A DNA stretch of 64,000 nucleotides from Apostichopus japonicus. Its lineage: Eukaryota; Echinodermata; Holothuroidea; Aspidochirotida; Stichopodidae. The DNA lies in assembly GCF_037975245.1 (NCBI RefSeq), contig NC_092572.1:2827501-2891500 (forward strand), given 5' to 3'. The position numbers and the translations under genes are program-made. The notes under the pieces are model-generated. The model ran no database searches. It was not told the DNA's origin and was given only the letters and a program-made list of their open reading frames with translations. Below, piece by piece: positions 44,047-57,469 of this stretch (positions are counted from its first letter, which is position 1; the number at the start of each line of letters is the position of its first letter).

Positions 44047-47000
44047 TGACAGCATTAATTAGGCAACCACAGCCTTTATTTAACATGTAACAATCGCGTT
44101 AAGATGGTCAAAGTTAATCAAACGGTATAACTAAGCGGGGCTGAATACTGTAGACACTTTAGAATAATAGCACATCGGGTGGGTCCAACCGCCACGTCAG
44201 GGTTGTGCTACCATCATGTGCAGTCCAAAGGATCAGAAGTGATTTTCCAGCCAATGGTCATTACACTGGATTCAAGTTGCCAGGAGAAAACTCATTGTAT
44301 AGGAAGCCTTTCTAAACTACGATTGTGTTGGATTATCAATCCGTCAGGGTTCCCTCAGTGTTGATATATTGAAATTCAAGACTTTTAATTCAGGATGAAA
44401 AGGTTATTTTCCAGACCCAACATCAACAATAAAAGAAAAGGCATGTTTTGAAGCATTTGGACACAAGTATTGGCGTGACCGTGATGTCATATAAAATGTG
44501 CATAAGGGAACGGGCATTGACCTTTTTAGGGCATTTACCTCGTTTGATTCGTACCTTTAATCTGGAAGCCAAAATATCCATATCACCAATGATATTTGAC
44601 AGAAAAGTCATAACAAAGACCAATGGAGTCAGCAGAACTCTTGAATGTTTAGACTGTTTCTTCAGCAGCAGTTGGTTTGTTTTGTAGTCTTTCTTCAAAA
44701 ACTCAGCAGTACACCCTGTTAATGGTCTTCGATTGTTTTAATGCGTGTGATGCTGTGTTTCACATTGCCCATCAGTGTTGTACGTGTCGTCGTGCGTGGG
44801 TAACATTTTTGCATGTGAGTTGCGTCGTGCAGTGTTTCTTGGTTTAAATAACCCTGTATTGTATTTGCTTCTGGATTATTCTAATTAATTTGTCACAACA
44901 ACGATTGATAGCGATGGACATGCAACTGCTTTGTAGGCTTAAAGCAAAAAATTCATGTAAGTTGTTTTCTTTTAACCTCCTTTGATGTCACAAATTACAT
45001 TAGTGTAATTTAAGAATGATAATGTTAATGGAAAGTACAGTTTTACTTTTATGTCATATAATACAATGATTGTTGTTAATGTTAGTTCAGATTGTCCAGA
45101 ATGACTGTCTAGAACTGATATTGAATAAATTTTGTTCAATGATTTAACACTTGAACTATGTTGTGTGAATTTTTGGCTCTGTGACTTTAAAATAAATCGC
45201 TTTGAGATTTAATTAAACAACCTTTGGAATAAAATCTTTTTACCTACCTATTTTGACCCATCCCCATTACCCCCACTCCCTCCACAACATAATAAATGGT
45301 TTTCCTGGAATAGGAATAAGAAATTATTGCCATAATTAACTGATCCAGCATATTCCAGAAATAAATTGGGGCACTGAGATTTGTTCACAAGAAGATGTAA
45401 CCCATCGCTTCTGAAGCTAACCTCATAGCTTATTAGTATACAATAGAGCAATGAAGGGGGTGTTAATTTAGATGATACAGTAAAATCTCTTCGTCTATTG
45501 CGACTTCAGTGTAGTAACGCTAATACTATAGTACTACTAGTGCTCGGCGCGCTACCTCCTAAGGATCGCCACTTGCCCCATTGGAGGTTTTCTGTTCCCC
45601 GATCTGGTCTTCAGAGTAGTTTTTTGTGGATTACTTGACAGAAGAATGACTTTTTTATGTCGAACCGTTAAAGTCCATTTGTTTTATTTCATAACAAAAA
45701 GGAGGGATCGTAGTATGCTTCCGTGAAGTGTTCGCTTCATTCGGAGCTGCATACTGGCTAGGTCCAGTGAAATCGGCGCTGGTGTTGTGCACTAACTTGG
45801 TCATAATCGCCGTGTTTTTTTTCGTCCTTCAGCCATGGATGAAGGCTAATTGCATGGGTAATGATATTTATGCAGCCCCAACAACACAACGGACCGGCAT
45901 TTCTCTCGGATAGTTTACAACAGTTGTAAAACAACTTGAAATTTCTAACGATATAGCGTAATACAGTGGTTGTTCTCTCAGTGTAAATGTGCGTGTACTG
46001 TATATGGAACGGTATGATCGTCGCGCATCCGATACATGCCTGAGCTTTGCACGTGTGTTCCTAACATGACGTCATCATTGTCTTGTTGTGAAATCGCATT
46101 CTCAGATATCTATTTTCGGATGCGAATATTAAAACGTTAATTACTAATTAGTCCTTGAGGTTTTCAAGGTGTTGAGGATAGTTTTGAACATAGATTTTCT
46201 CATGGATTCAGAGGAAGTTACTCTCGATGAGTTGGATTTTTCGTGTCATGGCCTCTTTAACAGCATGTTACGGGAAGGCAAAGACTTCCGTCATACACCT
46301 TATGGAGGGTGAACAAATATTTCTCCCTGTATTTGTCTACTCGTGTGTGGGAAAGAGATGGGAAAGGAGAGAGTGGGGAGGAGGATGGGTTGGTATTCCC
46401 ACCTGATACTTCTGAAAATTCTCGAGCCTTGATTCAGTCGCTTTAAACATCAAATAAGTCAGACGGTTCAACATTATATGACAGTAGAAGAAATGAGTTT
46501 AAGAAGAATCAGGTATATACGGTTCAGGAAGGGAAACGCAAAGGTGGGGGAGGTGGGGTGAGGTGGGGTGGGTTGGTGGGTTGAAGTGAGGTGAGGTGAG
46601 GTGAAGAGCGGTGAAGTAGAGTGGAGTAGGAGAACTAGTATGATCATGATCGCTTACGTCATTAAGTATCAAAACAGATCACTAGTCTACTATATCTATA
46701 TGACGGGCAACGTAACTCGGGTGACGTAATCAGTCTGTCACCATGCCCACCAATCATGGTGTACATATAAATGGTACCAAATAAACTCTTTCAGCCACCC
46801 CCACTTCCCCTCTATCATATCAATCTTTTACGAATGTCACAGAGTTTCCGTGTTAATGAACGCGTGTTCTTATCCTCAACACCACCCGCTTAGCATTTTC
46901 CCACTGGACCAGGCCATAAGCTTTATTTAAAACAAAAATAAGTGGAGGGGCACAAATGTTGGCTGACGTATACGTCTTGAGGAGGGGGGGTGTAAGGAGA

Positions 47001-48245
47001 ATGGGCTAAGGATGGGGTGGGGGTGAGAAGTCTTTGTTCGACAAAAGGGGAAAAGGATACAAAATGTTGATATAATTTACATCATTTTAACTACATTTGT
47101 GTAGTACAATTTAGTTATTAAATGTCAGATATTTGGTGGAAATTCTAGGGAAAAAAAACGTTTGGCTTCCCCTTCCCGTGGCTGTACGGCCCTGCCGAAA
47201 GGACTTCAGGACTTTATAAGGGAAGGGTGTGGCCATGGGTTCCTGGAAGCCGACTGCCATAGTGCATTCTGAGGTATTATTAGAATATCAAACAGATCTA
47301 TAATGAGGTAAAACGCAAGGTTGTCTCAACAATTACATTTGAAGTTTTCATGTGACGTTGAACATAGGAGTTGCCTTCCCTTCCCTGCCCAGAACCCCCC
47401 CACCCCACCCTTCAAAATTCTCGTCTTCCAAGTGAGGGAGGGGGGGGGGGTTAAAAGTACATTGATCCCAGGTGACACGAAATCACGCGCCTGTTTATAA
47501 GTCTATACCAACCATGATGTGCATATTGGTTTATTCAATGCACCTGACTAAGATCATAATGTGCTATCCTTGCAGAAATACATGGCTGATAGTGTGCCAC
47601 ACGCTAACGGTAGTTTGAAGATGGTATTTTTGCACACACATTTTTGTTTTCCGGATGTGCATGCAGGCAACGGAGGGGGGACGTCTCCCTTGGGTTAACC
47701 GAAAGCGGTACAAAAAGCGAACCTTTCCTTGACAGAGGAACAACTAAATATAGCCTTATGAGAACTGTTCCTTAATTTATTCAGCTTAGAGAGCGGAAGT
47801 GTTTTATGTTCCTTGGGTTCTCTTAATAAAAACACTTTTTTTTTGTCAACTCATATCTTAACCCTCGTAATGAAAGTCCAATTATCATCATGTTTCTAGC
47901 ATCAAAACAAATAAACAAAAATCTAGATTGTGTGAAGTCATGGTTCCTCATTGCCAAATTACAAACAGTATCGTATTTACCAATGAGAGATTTAATTTTT
48001 CTTATTGAAATCTTTTTCAGTGATTTTAAAATTGCTCAGACGGTCAGAACTTTCAGCAGAATAATTAAGAAGAAACACAAGAGGGAGAAGGAAATTTGAA
48101 AATACATGTAGGCCTACTACCGATGGCTGTTACCTTGTTGTGTACATACACACAGCTGGTATTGTACCCATGTACGCCATTAGTCAGAGGTCGTTTACAA
48201 CAATTTTTCCAGGACTTACAGATATAGGCGTACATCTGTACAACC
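44047..48245. other. No gene recognised
   Basis: No ORF with family features. There is a GGTGA-type simple repeat at about 46540-46625, an AATAAA cluster at about 45125-45230 and several G runs. A 61-codon hydrophobic frame at 45728 has no supporting splice sites. Confidence 0.45.
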
Positions 48246-48246
48246 T

Positions 48247-48308
<62 letters not shown>
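48246..48308. repeat. (CAGA)n microsatellite
   Basis: About 15 CAGA units. Confidence 0.95.
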
Positions 48309-51300
48309 AAGACAAGTGTCTTGAGTTCATAATGGTTTATACCGATCAAACTAAAACAATATCCCGAATTATTGTCAACCAAAACAATGAGTAGCTATAA
48401 TTGAGGAGTGATTCGTTTTTAATTGCTAGGTAATGAATGTGTAGCCCATATTAACGAAGATTTAGAAAAAACCAAAAAAAAAAAAAATTATTTCATTAGT
48501 TTCGAAAATTGTAATTTTACCAGAAACGGTGTATAAAACCTCCCGGCATGAATCGACATTTAGAATGTTAAGAAATCTGTCATGTGTTAAGAATTTTATC
48601 AGTTACATAACAATGCTGCTTTAGCCCCCCCCCCCCCCCCAAAAAAAACAGACTTTTCTCGTAAAACTCACAGATTGTGTAAAAGAACACTGACTGTGCT
48701 TGTTAATTATTAGAAAAGAAGGTTAACTGGTATTATACTGGCATTGGTACTGGTATTATACACGCAACTGACTTGCTATAAGTATAATATAAGATGTTCC
48801 TCTCGTCTCACCCCTTCTCCTTCCCTAACAGCCGTGTCTCGGGTAAGGGAAGGGTGTTCTCCACGGACGCACACGTTATCAATGACATAGCCTACCTCAC
48901 TACGATAAATATTACACACATTCCACCATCCATGTCATGCTTACCTTATTTCCCTTTCTCTATATCACCGCATGACAGGGGGGGGGGGGTACATGTGGGT
49001 TTCCCCTCTCGCTCCTAGCAGTTCCCCTCCCCCACCCCCTCTCCCTCTCTCTCCGTAGTCGCAACGTTCTATCGACACCGATTTCTGTTTGTATTAACAA
49101 AAGAAAGTTTATAGCCCGGGTCATTTCAGGAGAACAGACAAAACTCTCCGCCAAAAGTGCACCTTAATGTCACCGATCTTCTTTTTTTTATCAGTATGGT
49201 TTAATCTTTGCCTCCATGCGTACTGGAAGCTGGCAAAAAGTCATTTGGCATACCAAAGTTTCCGGTGCAAGGTGTCTGTGTAATGTTAGCCAATTGTGTG
49301 ACTCATACCCTCGTTGAGGAAAATGATTCATTAGGGAGTCCGGAAGGGGTTCCCCGACACTGAGTAAAAACGGATAATAACATACAGATGTATATTAGTC
49401 ACTATTGTGATGTAAACAAAAGCGCACTCCGGATGACGTCATCAATGCCAGGCATAACTTGGCGTGTTTGATATCGTCCATGTAGCGGAGAGATTTGGTG
49501 ATTTTGAGCGGATATTTATAATGATTAAAAACTTGAAACGCTTTGGTTCTGTTCCTGTTTGACATCTGCTGACAAAACAAATACATAACCACAAGGTATA
49601 TCATTTACTTTGGTACATTAAGGTTATATTTTACAACTTTTTTTTTCTTTTTTTTTTTTGACTGTACAAATCGAAGAAACTTTGGTGTCCTTGGAAACAA
49701 GTCATTTCCTTGACAGCACAGAGGGTCTCGTAGGAAATTAAACTATAGTCCGAAAAGGAAGGTAGTTGGAACTTTAAAAGTAAAAAAAAAAAAGACTTCG
49801 GTAATTTTGTCTTATTTTTTTACTAAGCGATGTCATGGATTCATTTGATTGGATGTACCCTTCCCTCTTTAAACTAAGGAATAAATATGTCTGCTCTTAA
49901 GTTTGTGTCACCACACGCAGGGTAACAAGTTTAACACTGACAGGTGTAAAATGCTGGTTGGTTTTGGCCTTCATTTTAGAGTTACCATGATGATTATGAA
50001 CGATTAGCCCCCAAAATGAGCATAATAATGAGTCCGAATTTACATATTGAATTCTATTGATGTACTAATATCAGATGAAGTTAAGTTATATTTGAAAGTA
50101 CTTCATAATACAGTTGGAATATTTGGAAAATTTAAGACTATATATTTCAGTCCAGCTATTTTTTTTTTTGTTTTTTTTTTTTTGTAAAACGTTTATTTCT
50201 ATTTTTTAAGGCGTTTAATATGTCTATTACACAGAAGTGGTGAAAGTCGTTTCATTTCACTTTTCTAGTGACCGTGTTCTTTGCCTTTCAAGTAATCTAA
50301 GCTCATACCGGTTTATTGAGAAGTTTATGGACTGAGTCGCATGAAAAAGCTTCTGGTGAAAAAAAAAGTAATGGTTTGACGTCCTTGTTTAATCAGGGCA
50401 GAGAATTTGTAATTATAAAACAAAGAGAAAGAGAAGCACACGCCATTGCAATCCTACGACGGTGTACAAAAGTTTTGCAAGTAAAATTGGACACCGCTAT
50501 GGGCGCGGCTATGTGACGTCACACTACTTGTATCAAATATTTAACCAACGACTCTGCGATTTGCGAGTGATCAAATAAAAAAGAGGGCGCCAGTCCTTAT
50601 TAGTTAATAATAGGATTTATCTATGACTCAGTGCCATATACTTTTTGTGCCATTTGTTTACGTACGTTTAAGCTTGGGGCTGTTAATCTATAGTAATTGG
50701 ATTGATATTTCAATCAATTTTTTTTCTCTTTTCCTTTTCAAGTTAGTGACCAACCCTATTAGGCTAAGATTGCACACATCATCAAGTATATACGGTACCA
50801 GAAAATTACGTTTCAAGAAAGGTAATAAAAAACAGTAATAAAAAAATGTAATATATAATATTAATAATGGGAGTGGGAGGGCAGTGTTGGGTATATATGT
50901 AACCATTTATATGGATTTCAATATCATTTTCGTGACGCTGTAAAACATGACTATTCAACAGGGCAATCGGTTACCGCCCCCCCCCCCCCAAAAATGGTTC
51001 CCAATCTAACAACAAAGCGGGCAAGCGGGCTTTTAAAGCGTTAGAATTGAGAACCGTAACGGCCTACTGCCCTATACTATGCACATTGCTCAATCAAGGT
51101 TTAGTGATATGCTGGTTCCAGCCAGGAGCGGATAAGCCTACCGGCTGGGAACCGGTGCGACGCTGGGTCCGTGTTACTGAAGGCGCATATTTTCTCATAT
51201 TCGCGAAAGATGTTACTTTCGCCAATGGTTTCACTGCCCCGGTTCACCGCCATGCAATTTGAGCACTGACCGGTAGAAATTTATACCACCGGGCAGTTCT

Positions 51301-52225
51301 CCCCGGCCCTGATTAAAGCCGTTTGCTGCAACCAATATTTCCCTTCTGACCTCCGGCGTACCTGAAGTTAATTCAAAATCTCTGGTATAGGGTTTAAATC
51401 TATAATACCGTACATGATTTAGCTGTATCAGAACATAAGGATTGGAGCGTGTTCATAGTATAGGATATAGGTTAATAATGCCAAGAGTATAATAATTCAG
51501 TATCTGAAAAATATAGCTCTCACAGTAACGACGCTGTGGAAATATTGTGCAGGAAATTCTTAGCAAGAAAAATGTCAAACGAAAACACACACAACCAATA
51601 AACTTTCACCATCATCAGAAGCAAGATGGCTAAAATGCCCTGGTTTTGTTTTATTCTGTTTTTTTTTTTATTCTGTTTGTTTATTTGGTGTGACCCGCGA
51701 CTATTCGAAGCATTTCCGCGAACTATTAACTTTTAACTGTAATTCTTATACTCTCGCCAAAGAAAAAAAAAAATCAATTGAAATTCACATATGTAAGTGT
51801 GTTTGAATTTCTAGGAAGGGCCTTTACTCATCAAAATGAAACATGACAGACCCCTGCCGCTTTCTTGCGTAAAAAGGCATCGCTTGAAGTTCCAAAGCCC
51901 CTATTCCCGGAAATTAGCGGACGAACGTTACACTAAAATATCATTTATAAATGTATCCTCCTCTGTCAAAACCCCTCCCACCCAACACATCATGAACACA
52001 CACTCACACACACACACACACACACGCACACATGTTTGTGTTTCATTCAGACCGAGGACCCCATTGTATTTTCCATTGTTCAAATCCACGTACCCTAACT
52101 TTAACAATACCCCATACAATAGAATTCTTCCGAGGACGTGGTGATTCTTTAGAAATCACAACCGAGGACCTGAAATTCTTTTGTTCAAGTCCTCGGTCAG
52201 ATAGCAAAACAAACGCATACATACA
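48309..52225. other. No gene recognised
   Basis: AT-rich DNA with homopolymer runs (48475, 48625, 50160). A slightly GC-richer block at about 51050-51300 has a 71-codon frame without recognisable motifs. Three ccgaggac boxes and one inverted copy lie at 52049-52197, around a short hairpin (gtgattctttagaaatcac). Confidence 0.4.
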
Positions 52226-52301
52226 CACACATACATACACACACATACATACATACATACACACATACACACATACATACATACACACAAACATACATAC
52301 A

Positions 52302-52395
<94 letters not shown>
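52226..52395. repeat. (CATA)n / (TA)n microsatellite
   Basis: A CATACACA block followed by about 100 bp of TA. It adjoins the 5' truncation point of the LINE fragment. Confidence 0.95.
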
Positions 52396-52400
<5 letters not shown>

Positions 52401-52421
52401 AATGGAATAATCACAACATAA

Positions 52422-52707
52422 AGGTGAATAATCGTATTATTTTTTATAAAGCATGGTATAACAATGGAATCAAATTTGTAAGTGATCTTATTAATGAGGG
52501 TGGTAATTGTTTATCTTTTCTGACTTTAGAGAAAGTTTTATATTAATTGTCCTCTCACTATTTACTATTGGTTAATTAGTGTTGTTCCAGGTCATTGGAG
52601 AAGGTCAATAAATCACAGTTATACTAATACTGAAACGTTAAACACTCAGGCTATTAATTAAACTCAATATCAGTCACGGTTCATTTATAAGCAGCTTATT
52701 AAATGAT
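52422..52707 (+). pseudogene. LINE ORF2 C-terminal fragment, part 1
   Basis: Translation reads IIFYKAWYNNGIKFVSDL followed by NEGGNCLSFLTLEK, and is then broken by frameshifts. This matches the post-RT region of L1/Tx1-type LINEs (FYKSWYxKGIxxVSDL). It stops where a hAT-like element begins at 52708 and continues at 53843. Confidence 0.65.
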
Positions 52708-53021
52708 CAGGCGCGTATCCAGGGGGGTGTTGGGGGCGCGCCCCCCGGGTAAGAAAAAGAGAGAGAAGATAAAAGGGAAAAAAGAGGAGGAAGGAGAGGA
52801 AGGAAGGGAAAAGAAAAAGAAGGAGAGAAAAAGGAGAAAAGGAGGGGGTAGAAGTTAAACGCCAAGACACCGGGAAGAGAAAGAGGAACAGTCATAATTA
52901 CAGCTCTGATCCCTATTATATACACAGGGTAGCCAGTGACGGATCGAGGATTCCATATTCATATTTTACCCCATACACCGACAAATCCATTTTTGACGTT
53001 TCCATTTTTCCTCTCTCACTA

Positions 53022-53058
<37 letters not shown>

Positions 53059-53842
53059 CTAGTATATCATGACGCGTGTGTGTGTATGGACGCCTTAAGT
53101 AAAATTGTGCTATAAAACCAACTGTGGCTGGTCTTGAACTCGACCGAGTCGTCGGGGAACATACCTTCGGTATTAGCCCAGGATCTATATTCGAACTGCA
53201 CTAGACATATGTCTTTCGATGCAACACTGTCATGCAGAGTTAAAATGTTATACAACGCGAACTGAATGCTAATTGTTACCCACCCGTAGTACCGTAACTC
53301 ATACAAATGAATCTAAAAATAAATTCCGCATGCGATTCGAGAATTGAGCACATTTCCTGTGAATATCATGTAGTGGATCCCAAGGCATATAATTGCCGGC
53401 GGGAGGGGGATTTTGTGCAACATTATGGGTATGTTTTTAAGTGAACTGATTTCACGAGAAGTGTGAATTTTCAAATTCTGAACGAATAATGGGCTTAAAA
53501 CCTTGAAAAGTGGGGCTGACGGGTATTGTGGGCCGCGGCGTAGAATAACCTACAAAAGCAATGATCCACAGGAGATGCGATAAGGTCGAACATGATGTGT
53601 GACTGGTGACAATCTTCAAAAAGGTTACGGATGGAGAGAAAAAATATTGGGAAAAAAAGTTGGTTACTCAGGCAATAGTGAACATCTAGTTGGTCATTTT
53701 CAAGCCCGAGATGTGCCATTTCCGGTGATCTGGGGGTGTCAAAACCAGAAATTTTCTTGTACGCTGCGCGCCAACCGATGGTGGCGCTCCGCTTAGATAG
53801 TAATTCGCGCCCCCGGGTTAGAAAATCCTGGATACGCCCCTG
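52708..53842. mobile_element. Non-autonomous hAT-like element, 1,135 bp
   Basis: It starts caggcgcgtatccagg and ends cctggatacgcccctg, near-perfect 15-bp inverted repeats. The right 150 bp (reverse strand) match the subterminal block of the autonomous-type hAT at 2565 and of the element at 58500. The left half (purine-rich tract, then a TA microsatellite and cgaccgagtcgtcggggaac) matches 59830-60302 inverted. No transposase. The insertion splits a LINE fragment; the target duplication is not clear, perhaps decayed. Confidence 0.75.
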
Positions 53843-54600
53843 GAATGGGTAATCACTCGCCCTATGTCTATTGTTAAATGGAATGATAAGTTTGATTTAA
53901 ATGAGAGTCAATGGAATGTAATCTTTTAAATTCCGTTTAAGTCTGTAAGGGAAACAAAGATAAAGTATTTCCAGTATCGCTTTCTTCACCGTATTTTGGG
54001 AACAAATTATTTATTATTTCAAATGAAAATGACAGATAACCCTCGTTGTAATTTCTGCGGAGTTAATGATGAAACAATAGAACATCTTTTTTGGGAATGT
54101 AATATTAGTGCTAGCTTTATTTTAAACGTTGAGCAAAAAATGTTCAATAGATAGTTTGTTTTTTCCAAGAAAGATGTTTTCTTTGGATATCAACTGTTAT
54201 CAAAACATCCATTGAACTTTCTAATTTTTTATATCAAATATTACATATTTCAGAAGAAAGTTAACAATGGTTCGTTAATTATAAACGAATTTTTGTATAA
54301 GTTCAAATTTCAACTACAAATGGAAATCGATTACATAAGAACAAATTACGTTTCCGTTTCCGTTCCGGACCTTAAAGGCCACTTTTAGTACATACGCATT
54401 TTTATTTGAAGAATAGTGGTTGCTGCTAGGCCATTACTGTTATGTTTATATGCATGAAAGGTTTTAATGCGAATGTTTGCGTTTATGTATTTTAAGAAAA
54501 AATGTGTAATGAATGTGAAATGAAAGATGGTCAATAAATGATGGCTAAAAAATTTATATAAATTTAAAAAATTTAAATAAAATATATTTAAAATAAATTA
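53843..54600 (+). pseudogene. LINE ORF2 C-terminal fragment, part 2, with 3' end
   Basis: Translation gives KWNDKFDLNESQW, then KIKYFQYRFLHRILGTN and the zinc-binding CNFCGVNDETIEHLFWEC (zf-RVT type) at about 54045-54100. Stops are scattered. It joins the piece ending at 52707 once the hAT-like element is removed. The sequence runs into an A-rich tail (from about 54540), as expected for a LINE 3' end. I assign the L1/Tx1 group with moderate confidence. Confidence 0.7.
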
Positions 54601-54789
54601 TAATTATAATTAACAAAAAAAAATATATAAATCACACAGTACTAGTAAGTTCCCAAAGCCATTAACTCGTCGGACTAACAACGTCATTATTGATAGCGTC
54701 ATAAATCTTTCGGACTATGTTCTTTCCAAAGACAAACAAGACGTTTTACACATTGCCCTACTTTCTGTCCCTCCGTAACTAGATCCAGT

Positions 54790-56860
54790 TGATTCTATGC
54801 TTCGATTTAAATAATTTAATGATTGAACTTGCATTTCCAATATTCAGTTTGATACCGTAAGAATTTAGTTTGGCTAGAACAGTTTCCAATGCTTTATTAT
54901 GCTCTTCTTCAGTCCTACCATATATGATTACATCATCCAAATAACATTGAACTTACGTCTACTAACATTGAATTCTACTAACGTCTACTAACGTCTACTA
55001 ACGTCTACTAACGTCTACTAACTCTACTAACTCTAACTCTACTAACGTCTACTAACTCTACTAACGTCTACTAACATTGAACACGTCTACTAACAATGAA
55101 ATTACGTCAATACCGGCAAGTATTGTATACATCATTTTTTGAAACACCGAAGGAGCAGAGGAGAGACCAAAACAAACTCTCTTGTATTGAAATAACCCAT
55201 TATGAGTTATGAATGCTGTGAGTGACCTAGAATCAGGGTGTAATAACAATTGATGATACGCTGATGTGAGATCAAGTTGAGAGAATACCTTTGAATTACG
55301 TAACTCCCCTAACAACTCGTCTATTTTAGGGAGTGGAAAAGAATCGGGAATTACTGCTTTGTTAACTTACCTAAGATCTACGCACAGTCTTATTTTCCCA
55401 GACCTTTTGTATGAAACCACAATGGGAGACACCCATTCAGAAGAATCTATCTGTTCAATCACCCCCGAGGATTCCAACTTTTTCAATTCATTTGAAACCC
55501 TTTCCCGTACACTGAAAGGCAACCTTCTAACCTTTTGATGCTTAGGTTTGACATTTTCATTCACTTTGACTTTATGAATGAAACCCTTAACTGTACTTAA
55601 CTCGGGATCATCAGAAAACATATTAGAATATGGTTGAAAGTTAGTACTTTTATCGTTCTTAACATCACTAACACCATTGCACTTTAAGTCCTGTCCCAAA
55701 ATATTAATGTTCAAATGAAGTAATCAGATCTCTGCCTAGTATACGGTTATTCCCCCTTCTCAACTACGTAAAAGGTCGTCACTGCTGTTTTCTCTAAGTA
55801 ACTCACCGAAGCTTTGTAACATCCCAACACTTTGATTGAATGCATTGAGTATGACGTCAGATTTACATCCGTCGGAACCCGAAAACTTTACTGAAAGTAT
55901 CACAAGAAATAATAGATCAACAATAAGATTAAGAGGCACATCATTTACTTTCACCGTACATGTAATAGGCTTGACTTTCACTCCTGTGGGATTTGTCATC
56001 AAAACATTTAAATCACCGTTTCCTGCGGCTTCCGTAGTATTGCATGCGTTAGAATCTCGTGGTGTAGTAACTTAATGAATTCTCACCAGTGCTGCGGCAC
56101 ACATTAGAAAAATGCCCAATTCTCGAACATTTTCGGCATTTTTTATCCTTGGCCTTTCATGACTTGTCGTTGGAAAGATGCTCCCTCGAACCGCATCTAT
56201 AACACAGTCTTGCCGGCGGTCTCGAACCATGAGTATTAGGTTTCCTTGAAAATGGTGTGAGGGCGGACCTCGTTTGATTCACCTGTTGGTCCTGTGCGTT
56301 GAAACCAGATTCGTTTTCGCCAACTATCTTTGCTTCTCGAATAGCATCCTCTATTTGACGCGTAATATTTACGGCTTTCACCAACGTTAACTCCTTTTCC
56401 ATTAAAAGCCTTTCTCGGACCCTCGGTAGATTGGTTTTTTTCAACAATTTGGTCACGAATCATTTCGTCATTCATATTAGCAAAGTCACAGTTGGTACTA
56501 AGTTGTCGTAAAATGGCAACGTAATTATCGATTGACTCGCCATGATGCTGACCCCTCTGTCGGAAACGATATCTTTCAGCAACAACATTTACAGTAGGTT
56601 CAAAATGTTTTTCTAAAATTGAAAGTATGGTCAAATTTATAAGTATCTGGAGGCAGTTCAGATTTTGGTAAAGAATTATATACTCGCTGACCCTCAACTC
56701 CGAGACAGTGTAGAAGTAAGGCAGTCTTTCGTCCAGCCGAGAAATTTTCGCCTCACATGGCCAATAAAAAATTCTCAAAAGTAAGCTTCCATTGCCTCCA
56801 TGAAATAGCTGGAGATCCCGGTACTGGAAGAAATGCTGGCGGCTGTAAAATTTGCGCCAT
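54790..56860 (-). mobile_element. Ty3/gypsy (K02A2.6-type) relic
   Basis: On the minus strand: gag start MAQILQPPAFLPVPGSP (56860), a gag middle with SIDNYVAILRQLS, zinc-knuckle remains (CYRCGSREHL, then KCRKCSRIGHFSNVC at about 56200-56095), a decayed protease (about 55990-55900), and RT (SSGVIEQIDSSEWVSPIVV, LDLTSAYHQLLLHP, CFGLSSAPSVFQKMM). The catalytic YLDDVIIYGRTEEEH lies at about 54935-54890, separated from the rest of RT by a minisatellite. No RNase H, integrase or LTR is recognised. Many frameshifts and stops are present. Confidence 0.85.
54952..55100. repeat. acgtctacta minisatellite inside RT
   Basis: Units acgtctacta and actctacta, with short caacattgaa and taacaatgaa interruptions, repeat about 12 times. 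The block sits just before the YLDD codons of the minus-strand RT relic, at a point where normal RT has no insertion. On the minus strand each unit reads tagtagacgt. Confidence 0.9.
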
Positions 56861-57191
56861 CGTCGTCGCCAAAACTGTCGCATAGTCGGGAATAAATAAG
56901 TATAAGACAAGAAGACCGAACACAGCAGTAACGTAAATCCAACTCCTTGTATATTTCCACGTGCAGACTTTATATATATACATGTTAAATACCAAACAGT
57001 TATGTAATCAATTATAACAATAAAACTGAAATAAAACACATTTGCATAAATGCCAACGGAAACAGGTGTAGGGAGTAGAAGTATAGTTAAGCCAATAATA
57101 ATTAGATGTCACACAACTGCTTACTTCTGTTGAAATTTGCAGTAAATGCACTTGCCTAATCATTTAGTTATGTGTAGAAAAGAAATCTTAC

Positions 57192-57469
57192 CTTTTACAT
57201 AAACGACACAGTCTGTCGCTGTGATGTTTCAGTAGGTGGTTGGCAAACTCCGCATGCGACGACTTCTTTCCAGCTTCACCATCTCCAGATGAAGTTTCAA
57301 ATTCTTTCTTTTGTTATACCCAAGAAGGAAAAGAATCTAAAAGGTACACTCTTGTGCCCTCAGGTTTGACCAGATCGAGACTATAAGCACGTTTCGCTGG
57401 AGGATTACCCCTCGGAGGTCTTCCTCTTGGTCTTTTAGGAGGAGGTGCACCCGCTCCAACACTCTCCAT
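57192..57469 (-). pseudogene. AT-hook exon with premature stop
   Basis: An ATG at 57469 begins MESVGAGAPPPKRPRGRPPRG, cut here at its AT-hook core (RPRGRPP, about residues 13-20). Then AKRAYSLDLVKP follows. A TAA at 57314-57316 interrupts; the same frame continues with a charged region and ends in FANHLLKHHSDRLCRLCK, an H/C arrangement that could bind zinc. A GTAAGA donor follows at 57191. The features look like the first coding exon of a nuclear, DNA-binding protein or transposase. I find no later exons to the left, where the Ty3/gypsy relic lies. I do not recognise the family. Confidence 0.45.

Noticed and set aside
45728-45913. 61-codon hydrophobic frame
   Set aside because: No splice sites, start context or homology that I can recognise.
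52049-52197. ccgaggac boxes suggesting a foldback element
   Set aside because: Mostly direct copies with one inverted; no matched termini or target duplication.
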